NCBI GenBank assembly: GCA_964612085.1
Contig: CAZTCJ010000028.1
Coordinates: forward strand, 1 to 40,956
Reading direction: 5' to 3'
DNA from: CAZTCJ01 sp964612085
GTDB lineage: Bacteria; Pseudomonadota; Alphaproteobacteria; JAJFIK01
DNA: 40,956 nucleotides
The notes below the pieces were generated by a model. That model was not told where the DNA came from. It did no database searches and was given only the letters and a program-made list of their open reading frames with translations. This document shows positions 24,776 to 33,830 of this stretch, piece by piece. Numbering within the stretch: the stretch's first letter is position 1; every line of letters starts with the position of its first letter. The position numbers and the translations under genes were made by a program.

Positions 24776-25732
24776 TCAGACAGCCGCGCTCCAGCGCTGT
24801 GCCTGGAGATAGTTTTGAGCAAGGAAGCGGTACAACTGTTTGCAAATCGGTTCAAAATCTTCCGTATCGGACAGATCCAGCTTGCGCCACTGCTCGATCA
24901 TGCTGTCCCACAGAAGAAATTCCCGGCGCAACGCATCACGTGTCGTTCTAACGAATTTCACCATGGTGTCGAATTTCTTCAAGACATTGAATATTTCCGC
25001 TATCTGCGCGTAAATCTGATTAATCTGATTGGACATCTTCTGTATGGGCGCAGAAATCAGCGCATCCATGCGCAAAAGCTCCTGATTGAAGGTATGGTTT
25101 TCACGGCATTTGGCGCTGATCTTCTTGATCTTCTTTTGAATATCCTTCACTTGCTGCAGCCGGTCCGTCAGCGCCACGATATAAGCGATTTCATCGGCAA
25201 ACTGATCGACAGCCGATATGACCCGCTGCGCGCCGTCCTCCCCATATTCAAGCCTCTTGGCAAGATCTTTGGCGGCCGACTGAACCTTGGCGCGCGTTTC
25301 CTCGTCGTCAACGCAAGTGTTAAGCCCGGGCCCGTCTTGCACGACCAGATCGCTGTCGCCCTGCCACGCGGCCAGCACTGAGGTCATGTGCATTTTGGCC
25401 CGTTCACGGTGATGATCATCGACCGCCCATGACGCGGCGCCGCTCAACAACTCCGTGGGAATGGAATCGCCATCGCGTATCCGGGGCACGAAATTCAGCG
25501 CATCTTCCACCAGATCCAGAAGAGTCGCATCGGGCGACTCCGGATCCTGAATAAACTCGCGCCGAACCTGGGCAAGAGGCAGGATGGCCGCCAGGGAGCC
25601 GATTTGAATGTGGAAAGCCGTGACGTTATCGACAGTCTTGGCGAAATATGCGCCCGCGAGCCTCAACGCCTTGTGCTGAAACTTAAAATGGGTATTGGAT
25701 ACCGTGATATCTTCATCATCCGCACACGACAT
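24776..25732 (-). CDS. Uncharacterised helical protein of the chemotaxis cluster
   Basis: A 318-residue protein that I cannot assign to a family. It has no signal peptide, transmembrane segment or obvious catalytic motif. Residues 1-130 are mixed; residues 140-300 are long amphipathic helices with coiled-coil character (LTDRLQQVKDIQKKIKKISA, PIQKMSNQINQIYAQIAEIF, KKFDTMVKFVRTTRDALRRE), partly like the helical bundles of CheZ or of MCP-type proteins. It lies between cheB (92 nt upstream) and the soluble MCP gene, both on the same strand, so a chemotaxis role is likely. The cluster has no cheZ, which makes a phosphatase or scaffold role worth testing, but there is no motif to prove it. The ribosome site is weak. 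Confidence 0.75.
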   Translation of the reverse strand: MSCADDEDITVSNTHFKFQHKALRLAGAYFAKTVDNVTAFHIQIGSLAAILPLAQVRREFIQDPESPDATLLDLVEDALNFVPRIRDGDSIPTELLSGAASWAVDDHHRERAKMHMTSVLAAWQGDSDLVVQDGPGLNTCVDDEETRAKVQSAAKDLAKRLEYGEDGAQRVISAVDQFADEIAYIVALTDRLQQVKDIQKKIKKISAKCRENHTFNQELLRMDALISAPIQKMSNQINQIYAQIAEIFNVLKKFDTMVKFVRTTRDALRREFLLWDSMIEQWRKLDLSDTEDFEPICKQLYRFLAQNYLQAQRWSAAV

Positions 25733-25824
25733 GCCACCAATCCTATTATACGCTTCCCAGGCTTACGCCGGAAGCACGCTAGCATGAGGGTTTTAACGAG
25801 TTCCTGCGGCGGTCATCCGGCCGG

Positions 25825-26889
25825 CTAGGAGACCTTGGCCGTTTGTGACGTGTTGCAGCACGCAATCAGTTCGCGGGCCATGTTTTTCAGGGCAACCTGC
25901 TTCATGACGCCGCCGGCCTCGAACGCCGCCCGTGGCATGCCGTAAACCAGGGAGGTGGCCTCGTCTTGTCCCAGGGTCTGGGCGCCCGCCTGACGCAATG
26001 CGAGCATGCCTTCCGCGCCGTCCTTGCCCATGCCCGTCAAGATGGCACCGATGGCATTTTTACCGATGGCGCTGGCGGCCGAGTGAAAAAGGACGTCAAC
26101 GGAAGGCTTATGACCGCTGACAGGCGGGCCGTCCTTCAAGCGCCCTTGAAACTCCGCCCCGCTGCATGCCAGTTCCAGATGCCGGTTGCCGGGCGCGATA
26201 TAGGCATGTCCCGGAATAATACGCTGATTGGACGACAATTCCTTAACCGTGATGGCACAAACGCCGTTCAAGCGCTCCGCGAAACTGTGGGTGAAGCGTT
26301 CCGGCATGTGCTGAACAATGAGGATCGGCGGAATATTCGACGGCAGTTCCGTCAAAACACAGCGCAAGGCTTCGACGCCGCCCGTGGACGATCCCATGAC
26401 GATAACATAGCGGGACGCAGATAACGGCGAACGAATGGCCGCGCGAACGGCAGGCTTGGCGAGTTTGGCGCCTTGGGCAATCTTCGGTGCTGCTGCGGCG
26501 GCGGCCTTGACCTTCGCGATGATGGTGTCGGCGGAATCTTCAATGCCGCGCCTGACATCCTGATCCGGCTTGGGAACGAAATCGACGGCACCGACTTCCA
26601 AAGCTTCAAGCGTCACGCCGGCGCCTTCCTGGGTCAGCGAAGAGATCATCACGACGGGCATCGGACGCAAGGCCATGACCTTGCGGAGGAAGGCAAGACC
26701 GTCCATACGCGGCATTTCGACATCGAGCGTCAAGACATCCGGATTGAGCGCCTTGATTTTCTCGCGCGCCACATAAGGATCGGCAGCCGTTCCAACAACC
26801 TCGATCTGCTCGTCGGAACTCAATAAGGTCGAGAGGATTTCGCGCATAAAGGCGGAATCGTCGATGATCAAAACACGGACTGGTTTCAT
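25825..26889 (-). CDS. cheB: Chemotaxis protein-glutamate methylesterase/glutaminase CheB
   Basis: A 354-residue CheB. Receiver domain 1-125 with the acidic pair IIDDSAFM and phospho-acceptor Asp56 (TLDVEMPRMDG), then a linker, then the methylesterase domain from about 160. Catalytic Ser168 in GSSTGGVEAL, His194 in VQHMPERF and Asp290 in LTGMGKDGAEG complete the triad. It removes methyl groups from receptor Glu residues and deamidates receptor Gln when phosphorylated by CheA. AAGGAAA precedes the ATG. Follows cheD by 14 nt in the minus-strand operon. The linker is rich in Ala/Lys (KAAAAAAPKIAQGAKLAKPA). Confidence 0.97.
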   Translation of the reverse strand: MKPVRVLIIDDSAFMREILSTLLSSDEQIEVVGTAADPYVAREKIKALNPDVLTLDVEMPRMDGLAFLRKVMALRPMPVVMISSLTQEGAGVTLEALEVGAVDFVPKPDQDVRRGIEDSADTIIAKVKAAAAAAPKIAQGAKLAKPAVRAAIRSPLSASRYVIVMGSSTGGVEALRCVLTELPSNIPPILIVQHMPERFTHSFAERLNGVCAITVKELSSNQRIIPGHAYIAPGNRHLELACSGAEFQGRLKDGPPVSGHKPSVDVLFHSAASAIGKNAIGAILTGMGKDGAEGMLALRQAGAQTLGQDEATSLVYGMPRAAFEAGGVMKQVALKNMARELIACCNTSQTAKVS

Positions 26890-26903
26890 GAAGCCATTTT
26901 CCT

Positions 26904-27557
26904 TTAATCGAACAGTTCAATATCGCCGCATTCGGGCGTGTGCGACAGCGAGCGTCTGTATTCCCGTTCATCCTGTTCGATTGCCGTATGAGAGGTTTCG
27001 ATCAGTAGGCGTCTCATCACTTTTCCCGTCGCGGGATAGTAATGAATGCGGCGTGCCGCTTCCCCGCCTAGATCTTCGGAAACGGCGACCAATCCTTCCT
27101 TCTGCAGATAGCTTTTGACAAATTGCGCATTCTTACTGCCCACATCGCTGCTGGACTGGATGACACTGCCGCCGCCGAAGACCTTGATTTCCAGGTCGGA
27201 CTTGCGGGCCCCGTGTTTCAAGAGCGCGTTGATCAGCGACTCCATGGCATGGTTGCCATAGCGCATGGCGTAATCGGTTCCTCCCCATGCGGCGCTTGCG
27301 CCTTCCGGCAACATGAAATGGTTCATGCCGCCGATATGGCGCCTCGTGTCACGGATGCATGCGGACACGCAGGACCCCAGGATGGTCACCAGAACCTCAT
27401 CGGGATCGGCCGTCGTGTAACATTCGCCGGGCAGAACCTTGACGATCCAGGCATTGTATTTCCGGTCGAAGTACCGGCGTTTGACGCCGCCGTGATCTTG
27501 TGCCGCCGCCTTGGAGCGCGCCTGGCTCGATTGTGCATTAGCCGTCAAGGCCGCCAC
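26904..27557 (-). CDS. cheD: Chemoreceptor glutamine deamidase CheD
   Basis: The conserved part runs from RRYFDRKYNAWIVKVLPGECY through ILGSCVSACIRD (catalytic Cys) and GGMNHFMLPEG (catalytic His). CheD deamidates specific receptor Gln residues and, in several bacteria, links to CheC-type phosphatases. I place the start at GTG 27557, with GGAAG just upstream and a 20-nt overlap with cheR; an in-frame ATG at 27599 gives 231 residues but lies deeper inside cheR. The product is 217 residues from GTG. The C-terminus extends to GDIELFD, an acidic hydrophobic tail shared in form with the soluble MCP (DIDVELF). It sits between cheR and cheB. Confidence 0.92.
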   Translation of the reverse strand: MAALTANAQSSQARSKAAAQDHGGVKRRYFDRKYNAWIVKVLPGECYTTADPDEVLVTILGSCVSACIRDTRRHIGGMNHFMLPEGASAAWGGTDYAMRYGNHAMESLINALLKHGARKSDLEIKVFGGGSVIQSSSDVGSKNAQFVKSYLQKEGLVAVSEDLGGEAARRIHYYPATGKVMRRLLIETSHTAIEQDEREYRRSLSHTPECGDIELFD

Positions 27558-28419
27558 CCCGCTTCCGGTAAATCGTCCGTCCGGCCGGCACCAGGTCACC
27601 GGTCCGGTTCAGAAGGGCCTCCGCATGGCCGATATATAAAAACCCGTCATCTTTCAGCAGGGAAACGAACCGGCTCACCAAACGCTCCTTTGTCGGAGCG
27701 TCGAAGTAAATCATGACATTCCTGCAGAAGATCGCATCGAAAGGCCCTTTGATCGGCCAATTCTCCATTAAGTTCAATTGTTTGTAAGCAATCAGCGATT
27801 TCGCGCGCGGCCCGATGGTCACGGTGTGCGCCTGTTCGTTCTGGGTCACGAACCGACGGCAGGCGGACGGAATATCATGCCAGGACGCCCCATCGTAAAC
27901 GCCGTTCTTTCCTTTCTGCAGAACGGTCGTGTCCAGATCGGTCGCCAGGATGCGCACATCGAATCCGTTGCGCGCGGCATCTTTGCGCAAAAGTGTCAAG
28001 GCGATGGTGTAGGGTTCTTCTCCGGTCGAACATCCGGCCGACCAGATCCGCAACCGCTTATCGCCGGATTTCAGGAACGGGTCGATGATATGCTCAGCGA
28101 AGTGATCGAAATGATGGTTTTCCCGGAAGAACTTCGTATGGTTGGTCGTCAGACAGTTGAGCAGATTGCCGATTTCCGTACCGCTCACATCGCCGTTGAG
28201 GTGATCGAGATACGCGCTGAAGCTCGGCAGGCCGAGCTCCCGTATTCTGCGGGCAAGACGCCCATAAACCAGGTTCCGCTTGGTGTCGGCAAGCGAAATA
28301 CCCGCATATTCATGAGCTAAGCCAACCACGGTCTTGAAATCATCGTCCGTAAAAACAAACTCCCGGCGCGGAGCATCATTCTCCGCGCCGGTTGCTTTCC
28401 GTCGAGCCTGAGCTGTCAC
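27538..28419 (-). CDS. cheR: Chemotaxis protein methyltransferase CheR
   Basis: A 293-residue CheR from GTG 28419, with AAGGA 8 nt upstream and only one base after the MCP stop codon. The N-terminal helical domain contains NHTKFFRENHHFDHF, the substrate-binding segment. The SAM-binding domain follows: LRIWSAGCSTGEEPYTIA, ILATDLDTTVL, and DAIFCRNVMIYFD. It methylates receptor Glu residues to set adaptation. The MCP directly upstream ends in DWKEF, a WxxF pentapeptide of the type CheR docks to, so the two products are probably matched. An in-frame ATG 75 nt earlier would lie inside the MCP gene. Confidence 0.96.
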   Translation of the reverse strand: MTAQARRKATGAENDAPRREFVFTDDDFKTVVGLAHEYAGISLADTKRNLVYGRLARRIRELGLPSFSAYLDHLNGDVSGTEIGNLLNCLTTNHTKFFRENHHFDHFAEHIIDPFLKSGDKRLRIWSAGCSTGEEPYTIALTLLRKDAARNGFDVRILATDLDTTVLQKGKNGVYDGASWHDIPSACRRFVTQNEQAHTVTIGPRAKSLIAYKQLNLMENWPIKGPFDAIFCRNVMIYFDAPTKERLVSRFVSLLKDDGFLYIGHAEALLNRTGDLVPAGRTIYRKRGGGLDG

Positions 28420-28420
28420 C

Positions 28421-31138
28421 TTAGAATTCCTTCCAATCCGGATCGTCGTCGATGGCGACCGCCAGAGCCGTCTGCATTTGCTTCGCCGAACCACCCACGG
28501 GACGGGCCGCCGCAGGCTGGGAGACGGGTTTGGATACGGCGCCCGCCTGGCGCGGTTCGGCTTTTGCCATCTTATCCAGGGTAAAGAAGGAAACCTGACC
28601 GTTCATGGTTTCGGACTGGTCTTGCAGCGTCTTGGCCGCGGCCGCGTTTTCTTCGACCAGCGCCGAGTTCTGCTGTGTCATCTCGTCCATCTGCGACACG
28701 GCGGTGTTCACCTCCTCGATACCCTTGGCCTGCTCATTGCTCGCCGCGGCAATCTCGGCGACGATATCCGTCACCCGCTTGATGGATTCAACGATCTCCT
28801 CGAGCGCATTCCCGGTCTTGTTCACCAGATCGACGCCGTCCTTCACCTGGCCCGTGCGCTGTGTAATGAGCTCCTTGATATCCTTCGCGGCCTCGGACGA
28901 ACGCTGCGCGAGCGTGCGCACCTCGGAGGCCACCACGGCGAACCCGCGCCCGGCTTCTCCGGCCCGGGCGGCTTCCACCGCCGCATTCAGCGCCAGGAGG
29001 TTGGTCTGGAACGCGATGCCGTCGATCACCCCGATGATCTCCGCGATTTTGTCGGAGGATTCGGAGATCCGTGACATGGCCGTCACCGCATTGCTGACCA
29101 CGTTACCGCCCTGCTCGGCCGCATCCCGCGCGCTTTCCGAAAGCTGATTCGCATGCTGAGCGTTCTCGGCATTCTGCTTGACGGTCGTCGAGAGCTCTTC
29201 CATGGAGGCAGCGGTTTCCTCAAGGCTCGATGCCTGCTGCTCCGTCCTTTGGGACAGATCCGACGTGCCTGTGGAGATCTCGGCGGCGGCATTCGCCACT
29301 TCCGTCGCAGCCGACATGATTTCGGCCACCGTCGCGCTCAGCCGTTCGGCCGTTGCGTTCCCGTCGGTCTTCAGTTTACCGAGCGCCCCCTGATAATCCC
29401 GGTCGATACGCTGGGTCAGATTGCCTTGCGCCAGCGCGCCGAACATCACGCCGATATCCTCGACGGCGCCCTGCACGGTCTCGCACAGGCTGTTGAGGGA
29501 TTCCGCCAGACGCCGCATGAAGCCCTGTTTGTCTTCCAGGGACGCCCGGCGCGAGAAATCGCCGCCAAGCGCCGCAGAAACGATGCCATCGACCTCTTTC
29601 TCAATCGCTTTTTCGGCGGTCTCATCCTTCCATTCCACGACTGTGCCGATCCGGCTGCCGTCTTCTCCGACCACGGGCGACACCACCAGGTGGAAGTTCA
29701 GCCCGGCAATTTCGAGATCGGTTTCGTATGTGGACGTCAGATTGTCCAGCATGCGGCGCTGATGGGCCGGATTCTTATGGAACGTATCGATGTTGGTGCC
29801 GATGAGGGAGTTGGCATCGAAGCGCGGAATGTCCTTGCGAATATCACGCTCGGATTCGCTCATCATGTCGGTCAGCGTCTCATTCATATAGACGATGTCG
29901 TAGTTTTTGTCCGCAACCATCACATTGGTCTGACACTTGTCGAGCGCCTGGCGGATCCGGAAGTTCTCTTGCGCGGTGCGATCTGCTTTTTCCTGCGCGG
30001 CAAGCTTCTCGGTCATGTCCTCCCATTCGACAACCGTACCGAGGCGTTGCTGGTTTTCGTCGAAGATCGGGCTTGCGATCAGCGAAAACGTCCTGTTACT
30101 GACCGTGATCCGGGTCTTGTGGACAGATCCCAGGCTGTCCAGCATGGCACGCTGATGGGCCGGATTCTTGTGGAAGATATCGATATTCCGCCCCATGAGA
30201 TTATTCGCATCGAGCTGCGGCAGTTCCTTGCGCAGATCGCTTTCCGCATTGCGCATCATCTCATGCATGGTGTCATTCATATAGACGATGTTGTAATCCG
30301 CATCGGCAACCATGACATTGGTCTGGCAACGGTCCAGAGCCTGGCGGATCCGGCCGTTCTCGGCGGCGATCTTGCCGTCAGTCAGCTCACGCTCGTGCAA
30401 CCTGGCAAGAGAGTCGTTCAGATCTTCCCGGATCGTTTCGAATTCGCCTTCGAACTTGGTATCGATACGCCCGGACAGATCTCCTTGCGCCACCTCACCC
30501 AGAACACGGGAGATTTCGGTAACAGCACGCTTCTGCGTGGTGATATCGATGATGCCGCTCACAACTTTGACCGGTCTGCCTTGATCGTCCAGAACCGGAT
30601 TATACCAGGCCTGAACCCAGACTTCCGAGTTATTCTTGCCGATTTGCTTGAACTCGCCGGTGACGGTCTCGCCCCGATTAAGTTTATCCCAAAACTGCTT
30701 GTACTCGGCACTATTGGCATAGGCCTGTTCGGCAAACTGGGAATGATGCCGGCCCTGGACCTCATCGAGACGATATCCCGTGATGGCCAGGAACTTCTCA
30801 TTGGCTGTTATGACCGTTCCGTCCAGATCGAATTCGGCGACGGCCTGAGCACGGTCGATGGCCGCCAGTTTGCCCGTGGCCTCCTCACTGCCAGCAGATC
30901 GGGAGCGGAACAGGCCCGCCGACATCGACATAATGCCGATCGACCCGCCGATACAAATGGTTGCCACAAGCAAACCAAACAGCAGGCTGACGACGGACGA
31001 TAAGAAGACGGCGCTCAGCCCACCAATCAAAGAAAGTCCCCACGCGGCCAACACGCTCGCCGGCCACTCATTGGGTTGAAAAGATGCAGTTGGACGAGCA
31101 GCGCTGTGCGCCGCGCCACTGAAACGAGTCGTACTCAT
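28421..31138 (-). CDS. Methyl-accepting chemotaxis protein with three PAS domains
   Basis: A 905-residue receptor. Two close hydrophobic helices (about 30-75) form a membrane hairpin with almost no periplasmic part, so sensing must be cytoplasmic. A first PAS domain (about 95-205) is followed by a HAMP-like segment, then two tandem PAS domains that are close copies of each other: both begin RIRQALD-CQTNVMVAD and contain DIFHKNPAHQR or DTFHKNPAHQR. A second HAMP region leads to the signalling hairpin with tip IIGVIDGIAFQTNLLALNAAVEAARAGEAGRGF. An Ala/Pro/Gln-rich linker ends in DPDWKEF, a CheR/CheB docking pentapeptide. AGGAG is 7 nt before the ATG. Aer-like redox or energy sensing is the usual role of such PAS receptors, but no cofactor ligand can be named. 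Confidence 0.95.
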   Translation of the reverse strand: MSTTRFSGAAHSAARPTASFQPNEWPASVLAAWGLSLIGGLSAVFLSSVVSLLFGLLVATICIGGSIGIMSMSAGLFRSRSAGSEEATGKLAAIDRAQAVAEFDLDGTVITANEKFLAITGYRLDEVQGRHHSQFAEQAYANSAEYKQFWDKLNRGETVTGEFKQIGKNNSEVWVQAWYNPVLDDQGRPVKVVSGIIDITTQKRAVTEISRVLGEVAQGDLSGRIDTKFEGEFETIREDLNDSLARLHERELTDGKIAAENGRIRQALDRCQTNVMVADADYNIVYMNDTMHEMMRNAESDLRKELPQLDANNLMGRNIDIFHKNPAHQRAMLDSLGSVHKTRITVSNRTFSLIASPIFDENQQRLGTVVEWEDMTEKLAAQEKADRTAQENFRIRQALDKCQTNVMVADKNYDIVYMNETLTDMMSESERDIRKDIPRFDANSLIGTNIDTFHKNPAHQRRMLDNLTSTYETDLEIAGLNFHLVVSPVVGEDGSRIGTVVEWKDETAEKAIEKEVDGIVSAALGGDFSRRASLEDKQGFMRRLAESLNSLCETVQGAVEDIGVMFGALAQGNLTQRIDRDYQGALGKLKTDGNATAERLSATVAEIMSAATEVANAAAEISTGTSDLSQRTEQQASSLEETAASMEELSTTVKQNAENAQHANQLSESARDAAEQGGNVVSNAVTAMSRISESSDKIAEIIGVIDGIAFQTNLLALNAAVEAARAGEAGRGFAVVASEVRTLAQRSSEAAKDIKELITQRTGQVKDGVDLVNKTGNALEEIVESIKRVTDIVAEIAAASNEQAKGIEEVNTAVSQMDEMTQQNSALVEENAAAAKTLQDQSETMNGQVSFFTLDKMAKAEPRQAGAVSKPVSQPAAARPVGGSAKQMQTALAVAIDDDPDWKEF

Positions 31139-31166
31139 GGATGATCTCCTAACGGCCTAAGTGAAC

Positions 31167-31718
31167 TTACTGCAGATCCAGGTCCTGATCCGTTTCGCCA
31201 ACGTCAGGGACGCCGCTCAACATGCTCTCCAGATCGATGAGCGCAATCATCTGCCCATCGATCGCGACGAGGCCCGACAGAAAATCTGCTTCCTGCATAT
31301 CACTCGCGTCGGGAACCGGTTGTATTCCGGTTTTCTCAAAAGTCAGGATGTCGGAGACGCGATCGACCAACAGACCGACCAGCCTCTTCTTCACATGCAC
31401 GATAATGATGACATGGGTTTGCGTCGCTTCGGTCCGCCCCTGTCCGAACTTGCAGCGCAGATCGAAGATCGGCACGACAACGCCGCGCAGGTTCAAGACG
31501 CCACGCACATAATCCGGCTGGCGGGGCAGCGTGGTGACTTCCGTCCACGCCTTGATTTCCCGAACCGCCATAATATCGACGCCATAAAGCTCATTACCAA
31601 GAGCAAAGCTGATATGCTGCGCCATGTTCTCACTGGAGGCGGCATGATCCCGCCCATCCAGAACTGCGCCATCATCAGCCGATGCCTCGGCCGCGCCTGT
31701 TTGCATTGCATAGCTCAT
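31167..31718 (-). CDS. cheW: Chemotaxis coupling protein CheW
   Basis: A 183-residue CheW with two SH3-like subdomains. Landmarks are ISFALGNELYGVDIMAVREI, LPRQPDYVRGVLNLRGVVVPIFDL and GLLVDRVSDILTF. It bridges receptors to CheA. The N-terminal ~30 residues are a flexible extension. Its ATG overlaps the cheA stop (ATGA), so translation is coupled to cheA, and GGGAG lies just inside the cheA end. The acidic C-terminus (DVGETDQDLDLQ) is longer than in E. coli. The MCP gene begins 28 nt after it. Confidence 0.96.
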   Translation of the reverse strand: MSYAMQTGAAEASADDGAVLDGRDHAASSENMAQHISFALGNELYGVDIMAVREIKAWTEVTTLPRQPDYVRGVLNLRGVVVPIFDLRCKFGQGRTEATQTHVIIIVHVKKRLVGLLVDRVSDILTFEKTGIQPVPDASDMQEADFLSGLVAIDGQMIALIDLESMLSGVPDVGETDQDLDLQ

Positions 31719-33817
31719 GCAGCGATGCTCCCTTCCCCATCCGTACCCGGCAGATCCGTCTGATCACAAGTTAATACTTGAGTGTCAGTGCTTGCCGCGC
31801 GGGTACCAAATTCTACTAGTCCGTCCACATCTATAATCAGAGCAACCTTACCGTTGCCTAAAATTGTTGCGCCAGCGACCCCATCGATCGCTGCATAGTT
31901 CTCTTCCAAATTCTTGATGACGACCTGTTGCTGGCCGAGCAACTCATCGACGGCCAAGGCGACCCGTTGTCCGGATTCCGTTTCCACAAGGATGACGAGG
32001 CCCGACAAATCCTTGCTCTCGTCATCCTCAATGCCGAATGTCTTCTTCAGATGAATGATCGGCACGAACCGTTCCCGGATCAGCAGAACTTCCACGCCAT
32101 CCGCAAGCCGGCGCATATCGGAGCGCGTGGGATGCAATGTCTCGATGATGCTTGCCAGGGGAACCACATATTGCTCAGACCCCACCATAACCATCATGCC
32201 ATCCAGGACCGCCAGGGTCAGCGGTAACGTCATGATGAAAGTGGTACCCTTGCCTTCTTCGGACTCGACGGAGATGCGCCCGCCGAGGTCCTGGACCTTC
32301 CTTTTCACCACATCCATGCCCACACCGCGGCCGGACACATCGCTGATCTCGGCGGCTGTGGAAAATCCGGGCGCGAATATCAACTGTTTCATCTCATGCT
32401 GGCTGAGCGGCGCGCCCTCGGCCAGAATGCCGCGTTCAACGGCGCGCTTGCGGATCTTTTCTGCGTTCAGACCCCGTCCATCGTCGGAAACGCTAATGAC
32501 AATACGGCCGCTGCGATGCTCCGCCGTAAGATTGATTATGCCTTCTTCTTCTTTGCCGCTGGCGAGCCGTTCGTCCGGCTGTTCCAACCCGTGATCGAGC
32601 GCATTCCGGATCATATGGGTCAGAGGTTCGCTCAGCTCTTCAATGACCGTTTTGTCGACCTCGGTCGCCTCGCCGGCCGTCTCAAGCCTGGCTTTCTTAC
32701 CCAGTCTCGGCGCCAGGTCGCGCACCAGGCGCGGCATGCGCATGAACGCGGATTTGACCGGCTGCATGCGGATCGCCATGACGCCTTCTTGAAGCTCCCG
32801 GGTGCGCTGTGTCAGATCGTCAATCTCCGTAAGCTGAGAGACGTCCATCAAAGCGCTTTCTTCGCGTATCCTTTGCAGAACCATGGATTGCGCAATAACA
32901 AGCTCGCCCACCATATTGACAAGCCTGTCGACCCGGTCGAGATCGACCCGGATGGAAGACACGCGCATTTGCTTCGGACTCGCCGAGACCTCGCCTGCGC
33001 CGCCAGTCGATGGATCCGTGGTTGCGGCGGACTCAGCCGCATCCTCGCCCGCCCCTTTGTCTTGAGACGGATTTGATGTGTCTTGATCCAGCACTTTTAT
33101 GCTGATATCGCTATCGTCCACGACGAACTCGAAGACATCTTCGATATCAGACGGCTTCGCGTCGCTCGTTAGTTTAAATGTCCATTTCAGGTAGCATAGT
33201 TCCGGATCGAAACGATCGAAGCTGGGAATGTCCGATAGATCGGCCATGACCGTCAACGTCCCGAGACGGCCCAATTCCCGTATCATGAAGAGCGGTTCAT
33301 TCGCATGGTGAAAAAGCGTCTGATGCGGCTTGAAGACGATTTCATAATTGGCAGGTCCTGCCGGCGTGGCATCTTCAGAATCTGGCCCGTCACGTTGACC
33401 CGCGGCGGCAGGCTGGTCCGCCCCTGGCACACAAGCCTGCAGGCTTTTCAGCATCGGCTCTTCATATCCGTCGGGCAGATGCGTTCCGCTTTGGGCCGAC
33501 GCCACCAAATCCGTTAAGACATCAGAAGACTGAATGAGAATGGACGAGATATCCTTGGTAAACGGAATACTGCCATCCCGTAAAAGGTCCAAGATATTCT
33601 CAAAAATATGGGCGAACGCGACCAGGCGCTCGAACCGGAAAGCGCCCGCCCCCGCCTTTATCGAATGAACGTTCCGGAAGATGGCATGCAGCCCCTCTTC
33701 GACGGCGTCCCCTTCTTCCATTTCGGCAAGTTTGTCCCGAAGATCGTCCAGGCGCTCGGCACACTCATCGAAGTAAATAGTCCGGAACCGTTCGTAATTA
33801 TCAGAAGCATTCGCCAT
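31715..33817 (-). CDS. cheA: Chemotaxis histidine kinase CheA
   Basis: I start at ATG 33817, where AGGTGA lies 6 nt upstream (a GTG two codons earlier is possible), giving 700 residues. The HPt domain holds phospho-acceptor His51 in RNVHSIKAGAGAF. A middle domain at about 150-235 (YEIVFKPHQTLFHHANEP, DPELCYLKWTFKL) is the P2-type response-regulator docking module. The dimerisation helices and HATPase domain follow, with MIRNALDHGLE (N box), DDGRGLN (G1) and GRGVGMDVV. A CheW-like domain closes the protein before a ~25-residue tail. It phosphorylates CheY and CheB in response to receptor state. It lies between cheY and cheW, 13 nt after cheY. Confidence 0.97.
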   Translation of the reverse strand: MANASDNYERFRTIYFDECAERLDDLRDKLAEMEEGDAVEEGLHAIFRNVHSIKAGAGAFRFERLVAFAHIFENILDLLRDGSIPFTKDISSILIQSSDVLTDLVASAQSGTHLPDGYEEPMLKSLQACVPGADQPAAAGQRDGPDSEDATPAGPANYEIVFKPHQTLFHHANEPLFMIRELGRLGTLTVMADLSDIPSFDRFDPELCYLKWTFKLTSDAKPSDIEDVFEFVVDDSDISIKVLDQDTSNPSQDKGAGEDAAESAATTDPSTGGAGEVSASPKQMRVSSIRVDLDRVDRLVNMVGELVIAQSMVLQRIREESALMDVSQLTEIDDLTQRTRELQEGVMAIRMQPVKSAFMRMPRLVRDLAPRLGKKARLETAGEATEVDKTVIEELSEPLTHMIRNALDHGLEQPDERLASGKEEEGIINLTAEHRSGRIVISVSDDGRGLNAEKIRKRAVERGILAEGAPLSQHEMKQLIFAPGFSTAAEISDVSGRGVGMDVVKRKVQDLGGRISVESEEGKGTTFIMTLPLTLAVLDGMMVMVGSEQYVVPLASIIETLHPTRSDMRRLADGVEVLLIRERFVPIIHLKKTFGIEDDESKDLSGLVILVETESGQRVALAVDELLGQQQVVIKNLEENYAAIDGVAGATILGNGKVALIIDVDGLVEFGTRAASTDTQVLTCDQTDLPGTDGEGSIAA

Positions 33818-33830
33818 GATCACTCACCTT

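Noticed and set aside
25745..25750. Perfect TATAAT on the minus strand before the unknown chemotaxis-cluster gene
   Set aside because: Only 12 nt from the ATG, leaving almost no leader, and no -35 hexamer at 16-18 nt. A nearby imperfect stem (GCTTCC/GGAAGC) also lacks a T-run. Not strong enough to call a promoter.
27558..27599. Upstream ATG for CheD at 27599
   Set aside because: It would overlap cheR by 62 nt and adds a Pro/Gly-rich segment not typical of CheD; the GTG at 27557 has GGAAG upstream. Not fully excluded.
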